64,000 nt of DNA from Candidatus Eiseniibacteriota bacterium. Its GTDB lineage: Bacteria; Orphanbacterota; Orphanbacteria; Orphanbacterales; Orphanbacteraceae. Shown here in pieces: positions 50,952 to 60,233 of this stretch. Under the pieces are notes generated by a model, which saw only the letters and a program-made list of their open reading frames with translations, searched no databases and was not told the DNA's origin. Each line of letters starts with the position of its first letter. The stretch's first letter is position 1. The stretch lies in contig JAJCZU010000002.1 in NCBI GenBank assembly GCA_029262235.1, positions 868,001-932,000 on the forward strand. Reading direction: 5' to 3'. The position numbers were made by a program, and so were the translations under genes.

Positions 50952-53130
50952 AAAGCATTCACGAGCAAAGGGCGGTACGCTGTTTCCGAAGGAGATCGGA
51001 AAGGGCCTCTTCGCGACGGGGCTCGCGATCGTTCTCGTGATCGGGTTCGTTCTGCGCGTGCTCTACCTGAGCGCCGATCCGCCGGCCGCGCTCAGCTGGA
51101 GCCAGGGGATCTACACCGACGGCGCGGTCGTTCTGCACGACGCACGGAACCTCGCGCTCTACGGCGACTGGATCGTCGACTACTGCGAAGACCTCGCGCT
51201 GTTTCCGCTTTCGAACGCGCTCGGCGCGCTCACGTTCAAGTTGTTCGGCGTAAGCCGCGCGACGGCGGGTTTCCCGAACACGCTCTTCGGCATGGCCGCC
51301 ATTCTGATGTTCACGCTCGGACTCGCGCGGAGGACGACGCGCCGGGACGCACTCTTCTGGGCGTTTCTCGCCTCGTTCAATTACTACCTGATCATGTTCC
51401 ATCGCATCCCGATCGCCGAACCGGCGATGGTCTTTCTGATGGCCACGGCATTCTACTTCTATTGCGGTCCCTGGGAGCGCGCGCAGTCGCTCGTGCTCGC
51501 GGGCGCATTCGCGTTCGCGGCGCCCCTGTTCGGGAAGGCGCATGCCGTGTATTTCCCGGCTGTGATGTTCGCGACGTTTCTGCTGGCGTCCGCAGGCCCG
51601 GAACGCGCGCGAGGCCTTCGCCTCTATCTGATCGGGGGGCTCGGGACGGTCGCTCTCTGGGCGGCGACGATTTTTCGTTCTCACGGCGCGTACATCATCG
51701 ACCACGTGCTGCACGAATCGGTCGAAAAGCACAGCGGCGGCGCGGGCGGCGCTATCCGCGAGTTCCTGCAGAACATGATCGCGATGGGCTCGTACACGAA
51801 CCTGTTCGACTGGCAACCGGTTCTCGTGCTGCTCGCCGTGATCGGGATCGCGATGACCGCTTCGCACATGACGGGCGCGAAAGGGACGAAGGGGTCAGGC
51901 GGCGCCCGGGGAGTGGACCCGGTCACACTGCTCCTGCTGATCTGGATCGTCACGGGGTGGGCGTTCTTCGCCGCGGTCAAGCTGCCGGCGCCCCGTTATC
52001 TCGTGGCGATCGCGTTTCCGTTTCTCTATTTCGCGCTCAGGCCCGTGCTGCATCTTCTGAACGGCGAGTCGGTCCGCTGGGAGATTCCGCGCGGCGCGGG
52101 CCGGGTCGTTCTCGGCGTAATCGTCTTTTTTCTGCTGTATCAACCCATGATCTCGTGGGGGCTTCCCATCGTCCGTTTTCTGCGTGAGGGCGGATGGGGG
52201 ACAGGCATCTACGATTTCTTCATACGGACAAACGCCTATCGCGAACTGGTCGTTTTCTGCCTGGCCGCAACGGCCGTACTCTTCGTCATACTCGCGGCCC
52301 TTTTCAAGGCAGTCGGTTTTCAGCGCATCCAGATCGACACGACACCCTCGCGCGGGAAGATATTCGCGTTCCTGCTGCTCGGACTTTCGCTTGTCTGGAA
52401 TTTCGGCAACTACACGTACTGGGCCGGTTTTCGCACGCACTATCTGCGTGACGCTTCGCATGATCTCGCGGAATGGATCGGGCCGGGCGCACGCATCATG
52501 GGATCGTTCGCGCCGACACTCGGTATCGACAACGAGATCCCCGTGTTCCCGTACTTCGGCGGGCTCGGCGAGGAAGACATTTTCGCGAAGTACGGGATCA
52601 CGCACGTCGTCATCGCGAGCCAGGGGGACCACGCGTTCATCAAGGACAACTATCCCGATATTTTCGAAGGGCTTCAGAAGGTGGTCGCGTACCCGCTGCT
52701 GAGCCGTTACACGTCCGTGATGGCGATTCACAGGCTCCCGAACCGCACTCCTGCGGGCGGCGTGATTCACGACTACGCCCCCACGGCATTCGAAAACGCG
52801 GTGGCCACGGCAACCGAAGGGAACTGGACAGGCGCGCTCGACGGCCTGAATGAATTCGTGCGAACCGCGCCCCGGCATGCCGACGCTTATTATTTGGCCG
52901 GTTTCATGTACAATCAGCTCGGTGAAAACGACCAGGCGGAACGCGCCTATCTGCAGGCCATCGGACTGCGCCCGGAGCGCCCCCGCTACTACGAAATGCT
53001 CGGCAAGCTGTATCAATCGACGGGACGCGGCGCGGAAGCGCGGAGCTATCTCGAGATGGCGTATCGCCTCAATCCCCGCGACATGATGATGCAGGAAGAA
53101 GTGGAGCGACTCGGAGGAATCGTGCAATGA
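50938..53130 (+). CDS. PMT/GT39-like membrane glycosyltransferase with TPR tail
   Basis: Protein of about 730 residues. After a basic cytoplasmic start, helix 1 (GLAIVLVIGFVLRVLYL) is followed by a first loop with Asp residues (YTDGAVVLHDARNLALYGDW), the GT-C arrangement. About ten more helices run to about 490, then a soluble domain. The last about 100 residues contain TPR-like units (AYYLAGFMYNQLGENDQAER, LGKLYQSTGRGAEARSYLEM). GTG 50938 has AGGA 7 nt upstream; ATG 50923 is also in frame. It overlaps the DUF2304 gene and is coupled to the next GT2 by ATGA. Confidence 0.78.
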   Translation: MAKSKKHSRAKGGTLFPKEIGKGLFATGLAIVLVIGFVLRVLYLSADPPAALSWSQGIYTDGAVVLHDARNLALYGDWIVDYCEDLALFPLSNALGALTFKLFGVSRATAGFPNTLFGMAAILMFTLGLARRTTRRDALFWAFLASFNYYLIMFHRIPIAEPAMVFLMATAFYFYCGPWERAQSLVLAGAFAFAAPLFGKAHAVYFPAVMFATFLLASAGPERARGLRLYLIGGLGTVALWAATIFRSHGAYIIDHVLHESVEKHSGGAGGAIREFLQNMIAMGSYTNLFDWQPVLVLLAVIGIAMTASHMTGAKGTKGSGGARGVDPVTLLLLIWIVTGWAFFAAVKLPAPRYLVAIAFPFLYFALRPVLHLLNGESVRWEIPRGAGRVVLGVIVFFLLYQPMISWGLPIVRFLREGGWGTGIYDFFIRTNAYRELVVFCLAATAVLFVILAALFKAVGFQRIQIDTTPSRGKIFAFLLLGLSLVWNFGNYTYWAGFRTHYLRDASHDLAEWIGPGARIMGSFAPTLGIDNEIPVFPYFGGLGEEDIFAKYGITHVVIASQGDHAFIKDNYPDIFEGLQKVVAYPLLSRYTSVMAIHRLPNRTPAGGVIHDYAPTAFENAVATATEGNWTGALDGLNEFVRTAPRHADAYYLAGFMYNQLGENDQAERAYLQAIGLRPERPRYYEMLGKLYQSTGRGAEARSYLEMAYRLNPRDMMMQEEVERLGGIVQ

Positions 53131-54134
53131 CGACCGAAAAGGTAGTTTCGGAAACCTCGCTTCCCGAGCGGCGCCACGAGCGGCGCGCCTCGCGCGACGG
53201 AATCGACGTGAGCGTCGTGATTCCGCTGCTGAACGAGGAAGAGTCGCTGCAGGAACTGCACGACCGGATCGTGGCCGAATTCGAGCGGGGGAAATGGAAC
53301 GGCGAGATCGTGTTCGTCGACGACGGCTCCTCGGACTCCTCGTTCCGTGTGATCGAAACGCTGGCGGAACGCGACAGCCGCGTGCGTTCGATCAAGTTCC
53401 GCAGGAACTTCGGAAAGGCGGCGGCGCTCTCCGCGGGATTCGCAGCCGCGGCCGGCGACTTCGTCATTACGATGGACGCGGATCTTCAGGACGATCCGAA
53501 GGAGATTCCGCGACTCATCGCGAAACTGCAGGAAGGGTTCGACGTCGTCTCAGGATGGAAGAAGGTGCGGCACGATCCCATTACGAAAACGCTGCCGTCG
53601 AAACTCTTCAACGCCGTCACGTCCTTCTTCACGGGTATCTCGCTCCACGACTTCAACTGCGGTCTCAAAGGGTATCGCAAGGCTGCTGTGAAGGAACTCG
53701 ACCTCTACGGCGAACTGCATCGCTACATTCCCGCGCTCGCGGGGTGGAAGGGGTTTCGGGTGACCGAAATCGAAGTCACCCATCACGCGCGCCAGTTCGG
53801 GACGAGCAAGTACGGCCCCGCCCGCTTTCTGAACGGATTCCTGGACCTCATGACCGTGATGCTGCTGACGCGGTTCACGCTGAAACCTCTGCACCTGTTC
53901 GGCATGCTCGGCGCGATTCTGGGCACCGGCGGCTTCGTGATCTGCGCGTTTCTCGTTTCGCTCAAACTTCAGTTCGGCAATATTCAGGGCCGCAACCCCC
54001 TGCTCCTGCTCGGCGTTCTGCTCATCATCACCGGTTTTCAGTTCGTTTCGACAGGACTTCTCGCTGAAATGATCGCGAGTCAGCGCGGCGAACGGGCGCG
54101 CGACTTCTCCGTGGAAAGGACGATCGGGCTTTGA
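53127..54134 (+). CDS. GtrB/ArnC-like GT2 with two membrane helices
   Basis: Protein of 335 residues. Catalytic domain about 28-245: VSVVIPLLNEEESLQELHDR, IVFVDDGSSDSSF, FRRNFGKAAALSAGF, metal site TMDADLQDDP, and the HDFNCGLKGYRK acceptor motif. Two C-terminal helices (about 258-283 and 295-320) are as in GtrB/ArnC. It should attach a sugar to undecaprenyl phosphate on the cytoplasmic face. ATGA overlap upstream, TTGA downstream. Confidence 0.9.
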   Translation: MTTEKVVSETSLPERRHERRASRDGIDVSVVIPLLNEEESLQELHDRIVAEFERGKWNGEIVFVDDGSSDSSFRVIETLAERDSRVRSIKFRRNFGKAAALSAGFAAAAGDFVITMDADLQDDPKEIPRLIAKLQEGFDVVSGWKKVRHDPITKTLPSKLFNAVTSFFTGISLHDFNCGLKGYRKAAVKELDLYGELHRYIPALAGWKGFRVTEIEVTHHARQFGTSKYGPARFLNGFLDLMTVMLLTRFTLKPLHLFGMLGAILGTGGFVICAFLVSLKLQFGNIQGRNPLLLLGVLLIITGFQFVSTGLLAEMIASQRGERARDFSVERTIGL

Positions 54135-55678
54135 GCTCGAAGAATCGAAAGCGGAAGACGCCGGCCGGCCCGGCGGGCGGCATGCCGCGCGCGACGATCC
54201 TGCGCTGGCTCCCCTGGATCGCCGCGGGTCTCTTTCTTCTGTTCGCGATTTACGAGTTCGACGAACAGCCGACCCTGAGCGGCGACAACGCGCAGTTCGT
54301 CGTACTCGGACAGTCGATCGCGATGGGGAAGGGGCTCTCCCATATTAATGAGGGCAATCCATCGCCCCACACGAAGTATCCGTTTCTGTTTCCCGTCATG
54401 CTGGCCGGCCTGCATCTGCTTTTTCCGTTTTCGTGGGTCGCCCCGAAAGTGCTTGTGCTGCTGCTCGGCGTCTTCGGCACGTACTTTCTCGCCCGCGTCC
54501 TGCTGCGCGAGTATCCCGCCCCGATCGCGCTCTCCGCGATCGCGCTTGCGGTTGTTTCGCCCGAAATTCTCAAGTACTCTCACTTCGTGCTTTCCGAAGT
54601 GCCGTATTACTTCATTTCGTTCGTTGCTCTCTTCTTCTATTCGCGCTGGCGCGAGAACGAGAGAGTGCGCGACCTCGTGATCGCGTTTCTGCTCGCCGTC
54701 GTTTCGTATTACACGCGCACGATCGGGATCACGCTCGTGCTCGCGGTCATCGCGTCCGAAGCATTGCAGAAGCGCTTTCGCATGAGCGCCATTCTCCTCG
54801 TCGCTTTCGTCGTACTCGCGGCTCCCTGGGCGATGCGCAATCAGGCGGTCGGGACAGGCGACAGCTACGCCTCCCAGTTCCTGCGATCGAATCCGTACGA
54901 CTTCGAGTCGCCGCAGTTGACGCCGGTGGAGCTCGTCACGGTCCGCATGAAAGAGAACATCCGCAAATACGTCTCGAAGGAATACACGCTCGGCGTACTC
55001 CCCCAGTATCAGACAGTCGCGGGGTCACCTCCGCTCGCGGCCGGGATCGCCGTATCGCTGCTCACGCTCTTCGGCCTGCTCCGCGCGCTGATGGCGCGGC
55101 GCGACATTCTGGCGGTGTACGCCGCGGTGTATGTCGGGGTGTGCCTTGTCTGGCCGGAGGTGTGGGCAAGCCTGCGCTTTCTGGTGCCGCTTCTGCCGCT
55201 GCTGCTGCTCTTCCTGCTTCTCGGTATCGACGGCGTTTTCGCGTTCGCGCGGAACGCCCCCTGGAAGCGCTGGGTCGTTCCCATCGCCGCGGGTGCGCTC
55301 GTGATTCCGGCCCTCATGACGAACGTCAAACTTGCGAACGGCCCGAAGTCATACCCCGCGAACTGGCGCAACTACTTCGCCATCGCGGATTACGTGCGGG
55401 AGAACACGGAGCCTGACGTGCTCGTCATCGCCCGCAAGCCGTACCTGTTCTATCTGCGATCGCAGCGCAAGACTCAGGTTTATCTGTGGTCCTACGACCG
55501 GGACAAAGTGTTCCGGGATTTCGTCGAGAATGATGTAGATTACGTGGTGATCTCGCAGCTCTCGGGCACCGAGTCGAAATATCTGATTCCGACGATTCAG
55601 CAGCACGCGGAGTCATTCGAGCAGATCGTGGAAGTGCCGGATCCGCCTACATGGCTGCTGAAACGAATAAAGGGTTAG
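54131..55678 (+). CDS. PMT/ArnT-like (GT39/GT83-type) membrane glycosyltransferase
   Basis: Protein of 515 residues with about eleven hydrophobic helices. After helix 1 the first loop carries the acidic residues of GT-C enzymes (YEFDEQPTLSGDNAQFVVLG), then THTKYPF-like text (SPHTKYPFLFPVMLAGLHLL). A soluble C-terminal domain of about 110 residues follows. The TTG start overlaps the upstream stop as TTGA. It probably uses the lipid-phosphate sugar made by its upstream neighbour. Confidence 0.8.
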   Translation: MSSKNRKRKTPAGPAGGMPRATILRWLPWIAAGLFLLFAIYEFDEQPTLSGDNAQFVVLGQSIAMGKGLSHINEGNPSPHTKYPFLFPVMLAGLHLLFPFSWVAPKVLVLLLGVFGTYFLARVLLREYPAPIALSAIALAVVSPEILKYSHFVLSEVPYYFISFVALFFYSRWRENERVRDLVIAFLLAVVSYYTRTIGITLVLAVIASEALQKRFRMSAILLVAFVVLAAPWAMRNQAVGTGDSYASQFLRSNPYDFESPQLTPVELVTVRMKENIRKYVSKEYTLGVLPQYQTVAGSPPLAAGIAVSLLTLFGLLRALMARRDILAVYAAVYVGVCLVWPEVWASLRFLVPLLPLLLLFLLLGIDGVFAFARNAPWKRWVVPIAAGALVIPALMTNVKLANGPKSYPANWRNYFAIADYVRENTEPDVLVIARKPYLFYLRSQRKTQVYLWSYDRDKVFRDFVENDVDYVVISQLSGTESKYLIPTIQQHAESFEQIVEVPDPPTWLLKRIKG

Positions 55679-55681
55679 CGC

Positions 55682-56800
55682 TTGAAAGTCCTCGTCACCA
55701 CGATCTACTATCCGCCGCGCCTCGGCGGAATCGAGAACCACGTGTACTACCTGTGCCGCGGGCTCGTGCAGCGTGGCGTCCAGACGTCGATCGTCACCTC
55801 GCGCACGGAACCCGGGTCGCTCGCAACGGAGGAGGAGCCGCTGTATCGCGTGCGGCGCGTTCCGCTGCCGGGGAGAAACGCGCTCGGCTGGATCGTGAAC
55901 GCCGCGCTCTCGCTCGGGCCCGCGAACCGGTGGGGGAAAGACGCGGATATCATTCATGCCCATACTTTTCAGAGCGTGCTTCCCGTGCTGCCGACGAAAC
56001 ACCGGCGCAAGATTCCGCTCGTCGTCACGATTCACTCTTCGCATTTTCTGAAGATGGTGCCGAAACCGCACTGGCGTTTCGTTTTCAAGAAGCTGCTCGG
56101 TCCCGCGGATCTGATTCTCGCGACCAGCGTCGAACTTGCGGACCGATGCCGCGAAATTCTGCCGAACACGCGCGTGCACGAAATCGTGAACGGCATCGAC
56201 ACCGACCTGTTCCAGCCGGTGGCGCCGACACTCCAGCGCAGGGAGGGGCGCAAGATTCTTGTCGCCACACGGCGCCTCGTCGAGAAGAACGGCGTGCGCT
56301 ACCTGATCGACGGGATGCCGGCGATTCTCGAGAAGACACCCGTCGATCTCTATCTCGCCGGCATCGGTCCGGAGCGCGAGGATCTCGACGCACGCATCAA
56401 GCGTCACGGAATCGGAGACCACGTCCACTTTCTGGGCGGCGTGGAAAACCACAAACTGCCCGGCATTCTGAGCTCGGCGGACGCCGTCGTCATTCCTTCG
56501 CTCATGGAAGCCACTTCGCTCTCCGCGCTCGAAGCGATGTCGTGCGAGCGCCCGATGGCGGTTTCGCGCGTAGGCGGGCTCCCCGAGATCATCGACGAAA
56601 GCTGCGGTACGCTTTTCGAATCCGCGAATCCGAAGGATCTGGCGGAGAAAATCTCGGCGCTTCTCGCTCGCCCCGAAGAAGAGCGCGCGGCCATGGGGCG
56701 TGAGGGGCGAAAACGAGTCGCCGGCAAGTGGAGCGTCAAAGCACTCGTAGACCAGCATCTCGCCTACTTCGAAGAGCTGATCGGAAAGGGTGCGGCCTGA
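55682..56800 (+). CDS. GT4 glycosyltransferase
   Basis: GT-B enzyme of 372 residues. N-terminal VLVTTIYYPPRLGGIENHVY with HAHTFQSVL, then EIVNGIDTDLFQPV at the domain junction, and the donor-site motif PSLMEATSLSALEAMSCERP. TTG start 3 nt after the upstream stop codon. Transfers a sugar from a nucleotide donor; substrate unknown. Confidence 0.9.
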   Translation: MKVLVTTIYYPPRLGGIENHVYYLCRGLVQRGVQTSIVTSRTEPGSLATEEEPLYRVRRVPLPGRNALGWIVNAALSLGPANRWGKDADIIHAHTFQSVLPVLPTKHRRKIPLVVTIHSSHFLKMVPKPHWRFVFKKLLGPADLILATSVELADRCREILPNTRVHEIVNGIDTDLFQPVAPTLQRREGRKILVATRRLVEKNGVRYLIDGMPAILEKTPVDLYLAGIGPEREDLDARIKRHGIGDHVHFLGGVENHKLPGILSSADAVVIPSLMEATSLSALEAMSCERPMAVSRVGGLPEIIDESCGTLFESANPKDLAEKISALLARPEEERAAMGREGRKRVAGKWSVKALVDQHLAYFEELIGKGAA

Positions 56801-56805
56801 ACGCC

Positions 56806-57909
56806 ATGAAACGAATCGGTGTCATTATCGGAACGCGACCGGAGGCCATCAAGATGGCGCCCGTCGTTCTTGCGCTCCGCAAGGCGAAGGGGCTGACTCC
56901 TGTCACGATCCTGACCGCGCAGCACAGGGAGATGAGCGACGAAGTGCTCGCGCTTTTCGGGATCGAACCCGATCACGACCTCGACATTATGACGCACGCG
57001 CAGTCGCTCTTTCAGACGACGGGCCGGCTCATCACGAAACTGGAAGCCGTGTACGCCGAGGCGAAACCGGATCTCGTTCTCGTGCAGGGGGACACCACGA
57101 CGACATTCGTCGGCGCGCTCGCCGCGCACTATCTGCAGATTCCGATCGGGCACGTGGAAGCGGGACTTCGAACCGCGGACAAGCACAATCCGTTTCCCGA
57201 GGAAATGAACCGCCGCCTGACGTCGGCGCTTACGGATCTTCACTTCCCGCCGACGGAAAACGCCCGCCAGGCGCTGCTGCGCGAGGGGATTCCTGCAGAC
57301 ATCGTGACGGTAACGGGCAACACCGTGATCGACGCGCTCTACCATGTGCGAAACGAGCTCGACGACGGTTTGATTCCGCCCGGGCTCGACCGCTCGAAGC
57401 GCTGGATTCTCGTGACCTCGCACAGGCGTGAAAACTGGGGGGAACCGCTCGAAGCCGTATGCGGGGCGCTCCTCGATCTGGCGGCACGCTACGAGGACGT
57501 GCTCATCGTGTACCCGGTGCATCCGAATCCGCGCGTGCGTGAGGTAACCGATCGCCTGCTCAAAGGAGCCGATCGCGTCTGTCTGCTCGACCCGCTCGAC
57601 TATCGTTCCTTCGTCGCGATGATGGACGCTTCCTATTTGATCGTAACGGACTCGGGCGGGGTGCAGGAGGAAGCGCCGTCGCTCGGGAAGCCGGTCCTCG
57701 TCATTCGCGAGAAAACAGAGCGCCCGGAAGCGGTCGAAGCGGGTACCGTGAAGCTCGTGGGAACCGACCGCAGCAGGATCGTGGCGGAAGCGAGCGCGCT
57801 GCTCGATTCGAACGACGCCTATCAGGAGATGTCGCACCGGCACAACCCGTACGGCGACGGAAAGGCGTGCGAACGGATCGTTCGCGCGGTGCAGGAATAT
57901 TTCGCATGA
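56806..57909 (+). CDS. wecB: UDP-N-acetylglucosamine 2-epimerase (non-hydrolysing)
   Basis: Enzyme of 367 residues interconverting UDP-GlcNAc and UDP-ManNAc. Motifs: IGVIIGTRPEAIKMAPVV, VQGDTTTTFVGALAAHYL, GHVEAGLRTADKHNPFPEEM, LVTSHRRENWGEPL and VTDSGGVQEEAPSLGKPVLV. All catalytic residues seen are present. It implies that ManNAc or a derivative is part of the product. ATG 56806 is preferred; the frame is open into the preceding gene. ATGA overlap with the next gene. Confidence 0.95.
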   Translation: MKRIGVIIGTRPEAIKMAPVVLALRKAKGLTPVTILTAQHREMSDEVLALFGIEPDHDLDIMTHAQSLFQTTGRLITKLEAVYAEAKPDLVLVQGDTTTTFVGALAAHYLQIPIGHVEAGLRTADKHNPFPEEMNRRLTSALTDLHFPPTENARQALLREGIPADIVTVTGNTVIDALYHVRNELDDGLIPPGLDRSKRWILVTSHRRENWGEPLEAVCGALLDLAARYEDVLIVYPVHPNPRVREVTDRLLKGADRVCLLDPLDYRSFVAMMDASYLIVTDSGGVQEEAPSLGKPVLVIREKTERPEAVEAGTVKLVGTDRSRIVAEASALLDSNDAYQEMSHRHNPYGDGKACERIVRAVQEYFA

Positions 57910-60233
57910 GCAAACGCAAGTCCCCCGAGAAGAAAACGCATACGAAGTCTGCCGGAGCCGACGCCCCCTGGCTCGCCCCGGTGCTGCTGCTTGCGTGCGT
58001 CGGCGTTCTCTTCGGCTCGTTTCTGTTTTCGGACGGCATGCTGTTCGGAACCGACACGATCCCGATGGGATACGCCGCACGACAGGTGTACACGGATCTC
58101 GCGAAGGAGGTCGGCGGCATTCCGCTCTGGAACCCGTACCTGCTCGGCGGCATTCCGACGGTCGACGGACTTTTCGGCGGCGATATGTTCTATCCCACTA
58201 CGCTGCTCCAGTTCGTCATGCCCGTCTATCGTGCTCTCGGGATCAAACTCGTGATCCATATATTCCTGGCGGGAATCTTCTTCTACTTATACGGGCGACA
58301 GGCGGGGCTCGGACGAACCTCCTCGCTTACGGGCGGCGTCGGCTATGCGTTCGCCCCCTACATCATCTCGCTGATCTATGCGGGCCACGACGGCAAACTG
58401 TTCGTAACGGCTCTCCTGCCGCTCGCTTTCTACGCGCTCGAGCGTCTCCTGCGTGACGGCCGGGTCTTCGATCAGATGCTGTTCGCGCTTTCGATCGGGC
58501 TCATGATTCTCACCGCGCATCTTCAGCTCGCGTTCTTCGCGTGCGGCGCCTTCGCATTCCGCTTTCTCTGGGAGGCTGTGATTCTCTTTCGCGCCGGCGA
58601 GAAGAAACGCCTCACCCGCACGGCGATCCTGTTCGCCTCGGCCGCCATTCTCGGGGGCGCGATCGGGGCCGTACAGACTTACCCTGCCTACGTATACACG
58701 GGCGAGTTCTCTCCGCGCGCGGGCGGTGTCACGTATGAGTTCGCGACCTCATGGTCCATTCACTGGGAAGAGGCCGTCTCGCTGCTGATCCCGGAATTCG
58801 GCCATTACCTGTCACTCTACTGGGGCGAGAACGCGTTCAAGCTGAACTGCGAATCGCCCGGCTTCCTGATCATGATGCTGGTCATCTGCGGCCTCTTTCG
58901 ATGGAAGAAGGATCCCGAGCTGCGCTTCTGGTACGTGCTTCTCGGCATTTCGCTCATCTATGCGCTGGGCGGGGAGACCCCGTTCTTCCGGATCATCTAC
59001 GCCGTCGTCCCGAAGTTCTTCCGCGCGCCCAGCACGATTCTCTTCCTGTTTTCGTTCGGATCGTGTGTGATCGCGGCGCGTGTTCTCGATGCGTTCTTCA
59101 AGCAGAACGATCGCGAAGCTCTGATCAAGGGCGCGATCGCGACCGGTGCCGTACTTGCGGTGCTTCTGCTCGGCTCACTCGCGGGCGAGGGGTTCTGGAA
59201 CGCCTGGGGGAGCGTCGTACGCGGCGGCCTTACCCCTGACCAGCTGCGCACCGCGGTCGCGAACGGGCCGGAACTGCAGAAGGGAATCGTGATCAGCGCG
59301 GTTCTCGGCGCACTCTTTCTCGGACTGCTCATGAACGGGCCGAAATGGGGCGTCCCGCGGAACGTCACCGCGGCCGGTCTCGGACTTCTCGTTTTTCTGA
59401 ACGCCTGGCGGACGGATACGGACTTCGTGAAGGTCGTCCCGTTCGAGCAGTATTTTCAGAGAGACGCCGCGATCCAGACGATGCAGCAGGACGATTCTGA
59501 ATTCCGGGCGCTTTCCCTGATCCCCAATTATCAGGGGAACTATTTCATGACGTTCGACATCGAAGCCGCCAACGGATTCTTCGATAACAAGGTGCGGTGG
59601 TACGATGAACTCATGCAGCCCGCGAACTGGAACAATCTGGCACTTCTCTCCATGGTCAACGTGAAGTACATTCTCGCGTCGGGGCCCGTGAACCATCCCA
59701 CGCTGGAGCAGGCCTCCGCGGTGAATCAGCGGTATCTGTACCGCAATCGCGCCGTTCTGCCGCGCGCCTTTCTCGCGCCGGAGTTCGAGATCGTGCCCGA
59801 TTCCGAAGCGCGCCTGGCGCGCCTCACGAGACAGGACATCGATTTTTCACGGGTCATCGTGCTCGAGGAGGATCCGGGCATCCCCGCATCGACTTCGCCG
59901 GCGGGAAGCGTGCAATGGATCACGAAAGGTCCTGACGAATATGCGGTCCGCGTCGAAGCGCCCGACCCGCAGATCCTGTTCGTTTCGAACAACTGGCTGC
60001 CTTACTGGAAGGCCACGATCGACGGGGAGGACACGCCCCTGCTGCGTGCAAACCACGCCTTTCAAGCCGTACCCGTCCCGGCCGGAACACACGACGTTTC
60101 CATTCGCTACCGCTCGGGCCCCGTCACCGCCTGCACGTTTTTATCTCTCGGCGCGCTCGTTCTCGTCGTAGCCGCGGGCGCCGGTTCGCGCTGGCGCGGA
60201 GCGGGCGGATTGCAGAAGGGAGGGGCATCGTGA
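57906..60233 (+). CDS. YfhO-like GT-C membrane glycosyltransferase (second copy)
   Basis: Polytopic protein of 775 residues, same architecture as the product at 42221. It has a short Lys-rich cytoplasmic start, helix 1, a loop with FGTDTIPMGYAARQVYTDL and IPLWNPYLLGGIPTVDGLFG, many helices, and a C-terminal periplasmic domain ending in SNNWLPYWKATIDG. Identity to the first copy looks low, so the two are old paralogues or separate acquisitions. Coupled by ATGA to wecB and GTGA to the next GT2. Confidence 0.83.
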   Translation: MSKRKSPEKKTHTKSAGADAPWLAPVLLLACVGVLFGSFLFSDGMLFGTDTIPMGYAARQVYTDLAKEVGGIPLWNPYLLGGIPTVDGLFGGDMFYPTTLLQFVMPVYRALGIKLVIHIFLAGIFFYLYGRQAGLGRTSSLTGGVGYAFAPYIISLIYAGHDGKLFVTALLPLAFYALERLLRDGRVFDQMLFALSIGLMILTAHLQLAFFACGAFAFRFLWEAVILFRAGEKKRLTRTAILFASAAILGGAIGAVQTYPAYVYTGEFSPRAGGVTYEFATSWSIHWEEAVSLLIPEFGHYLSLYWGENAFKLNCESPGFLIMMLVICGLFRWKKDPELRFWYVLLGISLIYALGGETPFFRIIYAVVPKFFRAPSTILFLFSFGSCVIAARVLDAFFKQNDREALIKGAIATGAVLAVLLLGSLAGEGFWNAWGSVVRGGLTPDQLRTAVANGPELQKGIVISAVLGALFLGLLMNGPKWGVPRNVTAAGLGLLVFLNAWRTDTDFVKVVPFEQYFQRDAAIQTMQQDDSEFRALSLIPNYQGNYFMTFDIEAANGFFDNKVRWYDELMQPANWNNLALLSMVNVKYILASGPVNHPTLEQASAVNQRYLYRNRAVLPRAFLAPEFEIVPDSEARLARLTRQDIDFSRVIVLEEDPGIPASTSPAGSVQWITKGPDEYAVRVEAPDPQILFVSNNWLPYWKATIDGEDTPLLRANHAFQAVPVPAGTHDVSIRYRSGPVTACTFLSLGALVLVVAAGAGSRWRGAGGLQKGGAS

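Noticed and set aside
51895-53127. Minus-strand open frame of 410 codons opposite the PMT-like gene
   Set aside because: Low-complexity charged translation with no domain; the plus strand carries membrane helices and TPR units that explain the sequence.
55613-58080. Two long minus-strand frames opposite the GT4 gene and wecB
   Set aside because: Both mirror well-conserved enzymes on the plus strand and show no family features.
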